18,588 nucleotides of DNA, from assembly GCA_937936695.1 (NCBI GenBank), contig CALHCK010000175.1:1-18588 (forward strand). The letters run 5' to 3'. Shown in pieces: positions 15,050-18,588 of the stretch (position 1 is its first letter; each line of letters opens with the position of its first letter). A model generated the notes under the pieces. That model had not been told where the DNA came from, ran no database searches, and saw only the letters and a list, made by a program, of their open reading frames with translations. The position numbers and the translations under genes were made by a program. This DNA comes from an uncultured Polaribacter sp. (GTDB lineage Bacteria; Bacteroidota; Bacteroidia; Flavobacteriales; Flavobacteriaceae).

Positions 15050-16771
15050 ATGGAAGTTGAAAGTAAATTACACCTAGTAGATTGGGTAGTTTTGTCTGTT
15101 ACACTTTTTTTTATAGTGGCGTATGGTACTTATGTAACTCGTAAAAATGCAACGGTAACAGATTATTTAAAAGGCGGAAACGATAGTAAATGGTGGACAA
15201 TTGGTTTGTCTGTAATGGCAACTCAGGCAAGTGCTATTACATTTTTGTCTACTCCTGGTTTGGCTTTTAATAGCGGGGTAGGTTTTGTGCAGTTTTATTT
15301 TGGTTTGCCTATAGCCATGATTATTATTTGCTTAGTTTTTATACCCATTTATCATAAGTTAAAAGTATATACTGCTTACGAGTTTTTAGAGGGCAGGTTT
15401 GATGCTAAGACAAGAAGTTTAACGGCTATTTTATTTTTAATTCAGCGTAGTTTATCGGCAGGAATTACAATTTTTGCTCCAGCTATTATTTTAAGCGCTG
15501 TATTAGGGTGGGATTTACTTACTTTAAATATTATTATTGGTGTTTTAGTAATTATTTATACCGTATCCGGTGGTACTAAGGCGGTAAATGTTACGCAAAA
15601 GCAACAAATGATTATTATTTTTATTGGTTTGGTAATTGCTTTTTATATGATTATGAGCAAATTACCAGCAGATATTACATTTAGAAAAGCGATAGATATT
15701 GCAGGGGCAAGTGGCAAAATGAATGTGCTTGATTTTTCTTTTGATTTAAGCAATAGATATACTGTTTGGACAGGTATTTTAGGAGGAACTTTTTTAATGC
15801 TTTCTTATTTTGGTACAGACCAAAGTCAGGTTCAGCGTTATTTGTCGGGTAAGTCTTTAAGAGAGAGTCAGCTTGGGTTAATTTTTAATGGTGTTTTAAA
15901 AGTGCCAATGCAGTTTTTTATTTTGTTAATAGGGGTTATGGTATTTGTTTTTTATCAGTTTAATACAGCGCCGCTAAATTTTAATCCTAAAGTAAAAGGA
16001 GCCATAGAAAACTCTACTTACAAAACAGCTTATAAAGAGTTAGAAAAAGAACATATTGCCATAGAAAATAAGAAAAAAGCAATTTTTACAAAAGGATTTT
16101 TAGAGGGTGATAAGGCACAAATTACAGCACTAAACAAAAGAGATTTAGAAATTAAAACAGCTGCAAAAGAAATTATAAAATCTGTTGATGCTGTTTCTTT
16201 AGAAAAAATAGAAGCTAATGATAAAGATTATGTTTTTATTCATTTTATATTAAACAATTTACCAAGAGGTTTAATAGGTTTGTTGTTGGCGGTAATTTTA
16301 TCTGCAGCAATGTCTTCTACATCATCAGAATTAAATGCATTGGCAAGCACTACTACTATGGATTTATATAAGAGGAATATGGCTTCTAATAAACCAGATG
16401 CACATTATGTAAAAGCGTCTAAATGGTTTACATTAATTTGGGGTGTTTTGGCAATTCTTGTTGCATGCTTTGCAAAACTATCAGAAAATTTAGTAGAATT
16501 GGTAAACATTATAGGTTCTATTTTTTATGGTAATGTTTTAGGTATATTTTTACTAGCCTTTTTTATTAAGTTTGTAAAAGGAAATGCTGTTTTTATAGCA
16601 GCACTTATCACGCAGGTTTTAATTATAGGCGTGTTTGTGTTAGATTGGTTACCGTATTTATGGTTAAATTTATTGGGTTGTGTTTTAGTAATGATTATTG
16701 CTATAATAATTCAAGGTTTAATGCCTGAAAAAAGTGATAACGAAAATTTTAATGAATTAGCAGTAAAGTAA
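15050..16771 (+). CDS. sodium:solute symporter (SSS family)
   Basis: 573 residues with about 13 hydrophobic helices (11-28, 46-66, 77-100, 125-150, 156-176, 186-203, 240-255, 278-302, 396-422, 456-476, 482-508, 511-531, 536-555). Family signatures: LSVMATQASAITFLSTPG (53-70), FGTDQSQVQRYLSGKS (254-269) and LSAAMSSTSSELNALAST (417-434), the last carrying the serines of the second sodium site. A polar, helical insert of about 90 residues (305-395) separates two helices; comparable inserts occur in other Bacteroidota SSS proteins. It imports a solute together with Na+; the substrate is unknown, with a sugar or amino sugar suggested by the adjoining deacetylase and oxidoreductase. It follows the 35-residue membrane protein by 1 nt, and the oxidoreductase gene begins 2 nt after its stop. 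Confidence 0.93.
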   Translation: MEVESKLHLVDWVVLSVTLFFIVAYGTYVTRKNATVTDYLKGGNDSKWWTIGLSVMATQASAITFLSTPGLAFNSGVGFVQFYFGLPIAMIIICLVFIPIYHKLKVYTAYEFLEGRFDAKTRSLTAILFLIQRSLSAGITIFAPAIILSAVLGWDLLTLNIIIGVLVIIYTVSGGTKAVNVTQKQQMIIIFIGLVIAFYMIMSKLPADITFRKAIDIAGASGKMNVLDFSFDLSNRYTVWTGILGGTFLMLSYFGTDQSQVQRYLSGKSLRESQLGLIFNGVLKVPMQFFILLIGVMVFVFYQFNTAPLNFNPKVKGAIENSTYKTAYKELEKEHIAIENKKKAIFTKGFLEGDKAQITALNKRDLEIKTAAKEIIKSVDAVSLEKIEANDKDYVFIHFILNNLPRGLIGLLLAVILSAAMSSTSSELNALASTTTMDLYKRNMASNKPDAHYVKASKWFTLIWGVLAILVACFAKLSENLVELVNIIGSIFYGNVLGIFLLAFFIKFVKGNAVFIAALITQVLIIGVFVLDWLPYLWLNLLGCVLVMIIAIIIQGLMPEKSDNENFNELAVK

Positions 16772-16773
16772 CT

Positions 16774-17745
16774 ATGAAAGATAAAAAGATACGCTGGGGT
16801 ATTATTGGTTTAGGTAAAATAGCAAATAAATTTGCAACAGATTTGGCAACTATACCCAATACAGAGTTGTATGCTGTAGCCTCTAGAAGTAAAGAAAAAG
16901 CAATTACATTTGGTAAAAAATACAATGCGGTAAAAACCTACGATTCTTACGAAGACCTGGCAAAAGATTCTGAGGTAGATGCAGTGTATATTGCTACGCC
17001 TCATAGCTTTCATAAAGAGCACGCAATTTTATGTTTAAAAAATAAAAAAGCAGTTTTATGCGAGAAACCTTTTGCTATGAATTTAGATGAGGTACAAGAA
17101 ATGATTGCTGTTGCTAAAGAAAATGATGTATTATTAATGGAGGCATTATGGACCTATTTTTTACCTCATTATCAATATGTACTTACTATTTTTAAAACTA
17201 ATAAATACGGAAGTTTAAATAAACTAGAAGCAGATTTTGGTTTTAAGGCAACCTATGATTTATCTAGTAGATTGATAAAAAAAGAAGTAGGAGGAGGGAG
17301 TTTATTAGATATTGGTATTTATCCCATTTTTGTAGCGCTATCTACTTTAGGTAAACCTAATAGCATAAAAGCCGATGCACTTTTTTTTGAGAACGGAGCA
17401 GACTCTGAATGTAATATGGTTTTTAATTACCCAAATGCTACAGCTTATTTAAAAAGTACTTTGGCAGCAGATACCAAAACAGAGGCTATTTTTACATTTA
17501 AGAATGCTGTGGTAAAAATAAATACAATGTTTCATGAGCCTAGTACGGTAAGTATTGTACAAAATGGAAAAGAAGAAATTATAGATTTTGATTACACTAC
17601 TATTGGGTACAATTACGAAGCAATTCATTTTAATGAATTGTTAAGAGCTGGTAAAAAAGAAAGCCCTGTAATGACTTTTAATTTTTCTTTAGAATTAATT
17701 AAGTTATTAGATAAGGTAAGAGGTGTAATTAACTTAGAATATTAA
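16774..17745 (+). CDS. Gfo/Idh/MocA family oxidoreductase
   Basis: 323 residues. An N-terminal Rossmann domain begins with WGIIGLGKIANKFA (8-21), the NAD(P)-binding glycine motif. EKP (97-99) in VLCEKPFAMN is the family hallmark with the catalytic lysine K98. The C-terminal domain contains GGGSLLDIGIYPI (173-185), with D179 and Y183 in the positions typical of the dimeric dihydrodiol dehydrogenase-like and sugar dehydrogenase branch. It probably oxidises or reduces a sugar or polyol. Being 2 nt behind the symporter, it most likely acts on what the symporter brings in. It has no export signal and should be cytoplasmic. Its stop codon overlaps the 3' end of the convergent gene by 4 bases. Confidence 0.92.
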   Translation: MKDKKIRWGIIGLGKIANKFATDLATIPNTELYAVASRSKEKAITFGKKYNAVKTYDSYEDLAKDSEVDAVYIATPHSFHKEHAILCLKNKKAVLCEKPFAMNLDEVQEMIAVAKENDVLLMEALWTYFLPHYQYVLTIFKTNKYGSLNKLEADFGFKATYDLSSRLIKKEVGGGSLLDIGIYPIFVALSTLGKPNSIKADALFFENGADSECNMVFNYPNATAYLKSTLAADTKTEAIFTFKNAVVKINTMFHEPSTVSIVQNGKEEIIDFDYTTIGYNYEAIHFNELLRAGKKESPVMTFNFSLELIKLLDKVRGVINLEY

Positions 17746-18588
17746 TTGTTTTCTAAAATTAATTCTAACATTCCGTAACCATTAAATTTAGATTCTTTTT
17801 TAGATACTAAAAGACTTTGTCTGTAATAAGCCAATCCTTTAGAGTACTTTTTACCGTAACCAACTTGTTGTCCTTTGCTAGCCAAAAGTATATTAAAATT
17901 TTTAGCAGTAATTTGTAATTCTTTAGGTATGGCTTTTCTGCCGCTTTTATTATCTTTTGTGTTCTTTATAATGGTAATATTAAAATCAGAAATAGTAGAA
18001 ACGGTTATTTTTTTAGAATCTTTAGTCCATTTATAAGCTATTTTTTCATCTCTGTGTTGTTCAAAATGATATAAATTTCCATTCACTATTATCGGCACCC
18101 AAAAGAACGCTTCAAAGTCACCAAATTCTATAATTTCATCTTTTTTCCATCTTATACGCTCATATAAAATCCAACCTGTTTTCTTTTTTCCTTTTATTTC
18201 TATTGATGTTTTACTAGCATAAATGTCTTTATGAATTTTACTTTTGGCAGGAGCAAGTATCCATTCTTCTTTTTTAGGAACGGTAAGTGTAATTTTAGGC
18301 GATAGCGGTATTTTAACCGTTATTTTATTTTCTTTAGAATTAAAAACAAACCCGTTACTGTTTTTATGTTCAAAACTTTCTTGTGGTATTTCTTTAGTAT
18401 CACTCTTTATACTATTTTTAGTATAAGTAATAGGCCAGTTTTTTTTAGTTCCGTACCAAGATTTAAATTCAATTTCATAACCCTCTTTTTTAGTAGACCA
18501 ATTAAAATCCATCGGAATAACAATAGGGTTAGAGCTGTCATCAGAAATAAAAACAAAATAATCGCTGTAGTATGCATAGTTATCGTCT
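17742..18588 (-). CDS. 5'-truncated conserved-looking protein of unknown function
   Basis: 281 codons are visible and the frame stays open to the right edge, so the true start lies outside. An ATG at 18510-18512 is inside the frame, but the 25 codons before it (ending in DDSSNPIVIP) read as normal protein, so it is not taken as the start. The protein is rich in beta-strand-like patterns: IPMDFNWSTKKEGYEIEF, GWILYERIRWKKDEIIEFGD, FWVPIIVNGNLYHFEQH and a final LAYYRQSLLVSK...YGMLELILENN. A lipocalin-like beta barrel of the kind found in AttH/CrtC-related proteins is possible but only a guess. Its last codons share 4 bp with the end of the oxidoreductase gene, and no terminator is present between them. 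Confidence 0.6.
   Translation of the reverse strand, partial: DDNYAYYSDYFVFISDDSSNPIVIPMDFNWSTKKEGYEIEFKSWYGTKKNWPITYTKNSIKSDTKEIPQESFEHKNSNGFVFNSKENKITVKIPLSPKITLTVPKKEEWILAPAKSKIHKDIYASKTSIEIKGKKKTGWILYERIRWKKDEIIEFGDFEAFFWVPIIVNGNLYHFEQHRDEKIAYKWTKDSKKITVSTISDFNITIIKNTKDNKSGRKAIPKELQITAKNFNILLASKGQQVGYGKKYSKGLAYYRQSLLVSKKESKFNGYGMLELILENN

Overview
The window is a very AT-rich (roughly 70% A+T), densely coded stretch of what looks like a Flavobacteriaceae (Bacteroidota) chromosome. Support for this comes from the protein types (PG_1098-type THUMP-like methyltransferase, large PIG-L deacetylase, long-chain flavodoxin, SSS symporter next to a Gfo/Idh/MocA oxidoreductase), the near absence of Shine-Dalgarno sequences, and several matches to the Bacteroidota -7 promoter element TAnnTTTG. 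The genus is not certain; a marine Polaribacter/Tenacibaculum-like organism would fit. There are no rRNA, tRNA, CRISPR, IS or phage genes, and both edges cut through genes.

Left part (1-4656, all minus strand, read from high to low coordinates): a DinB/YfiT-like protein, a GNAT acetyltransferase, a pyridoxamine-phosphate-oxidase-fold flavoprotein, a membrane-anchored protein made of two copies of one ~195-residue domain, an AI-2E-family permease and the start of a methyltransferase. The last three are coupled (1-nt overlap, then a 6-nt gap). A MocR-type regulator (GntR winged helix fused to a PLP aminotransferase domain) is transcribed divergently from the DinB gene at 4739. The 82-bp intergenic region carries a pair of direct repeats suited to a MocR operator, so the regulator probably controls the divergent DinB-GNAT-flavoprotein genes.

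Middle part (6207-9511, minus strand): an RluA-type pseudouridine synthase, an alpha/beta hydrolase, a VOC-family protein, an ACP phosphodiesterase and a small cysteine-rich Bacteroidota protein of unknown function. Opposite them a long-chain flavodoxin is read on the plus strand. It is followed by an orphan lipoprotein gene bounded on each side by an almost identical terminator hairpin, which suggests insertion or duplication between the flavodoxin gene and dnaN. dnaN (DNA polymerase III sliding clamp, minus strand) has a clean -7 box and nested inverted repeats upstream.

Right part (12317-17745, plus strand): a probable operon of a secreted large PIG-L deacetylase, a previously overlooked-looking 35-residue single-helix membrane protein, a sodium:solute symporter and a Gfo/Idh/MocA oxidoreductase, with gaps of 1 and 2 nt between the last three. 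It reads as an uptake-and-processing module, perhaps for an N-acetylated sugar derivative. The small protein is the most interesting candidate, as a possible accessory subunit of the symporter. The window ends in a 5'-truncated minus-strand gene of unknown function.
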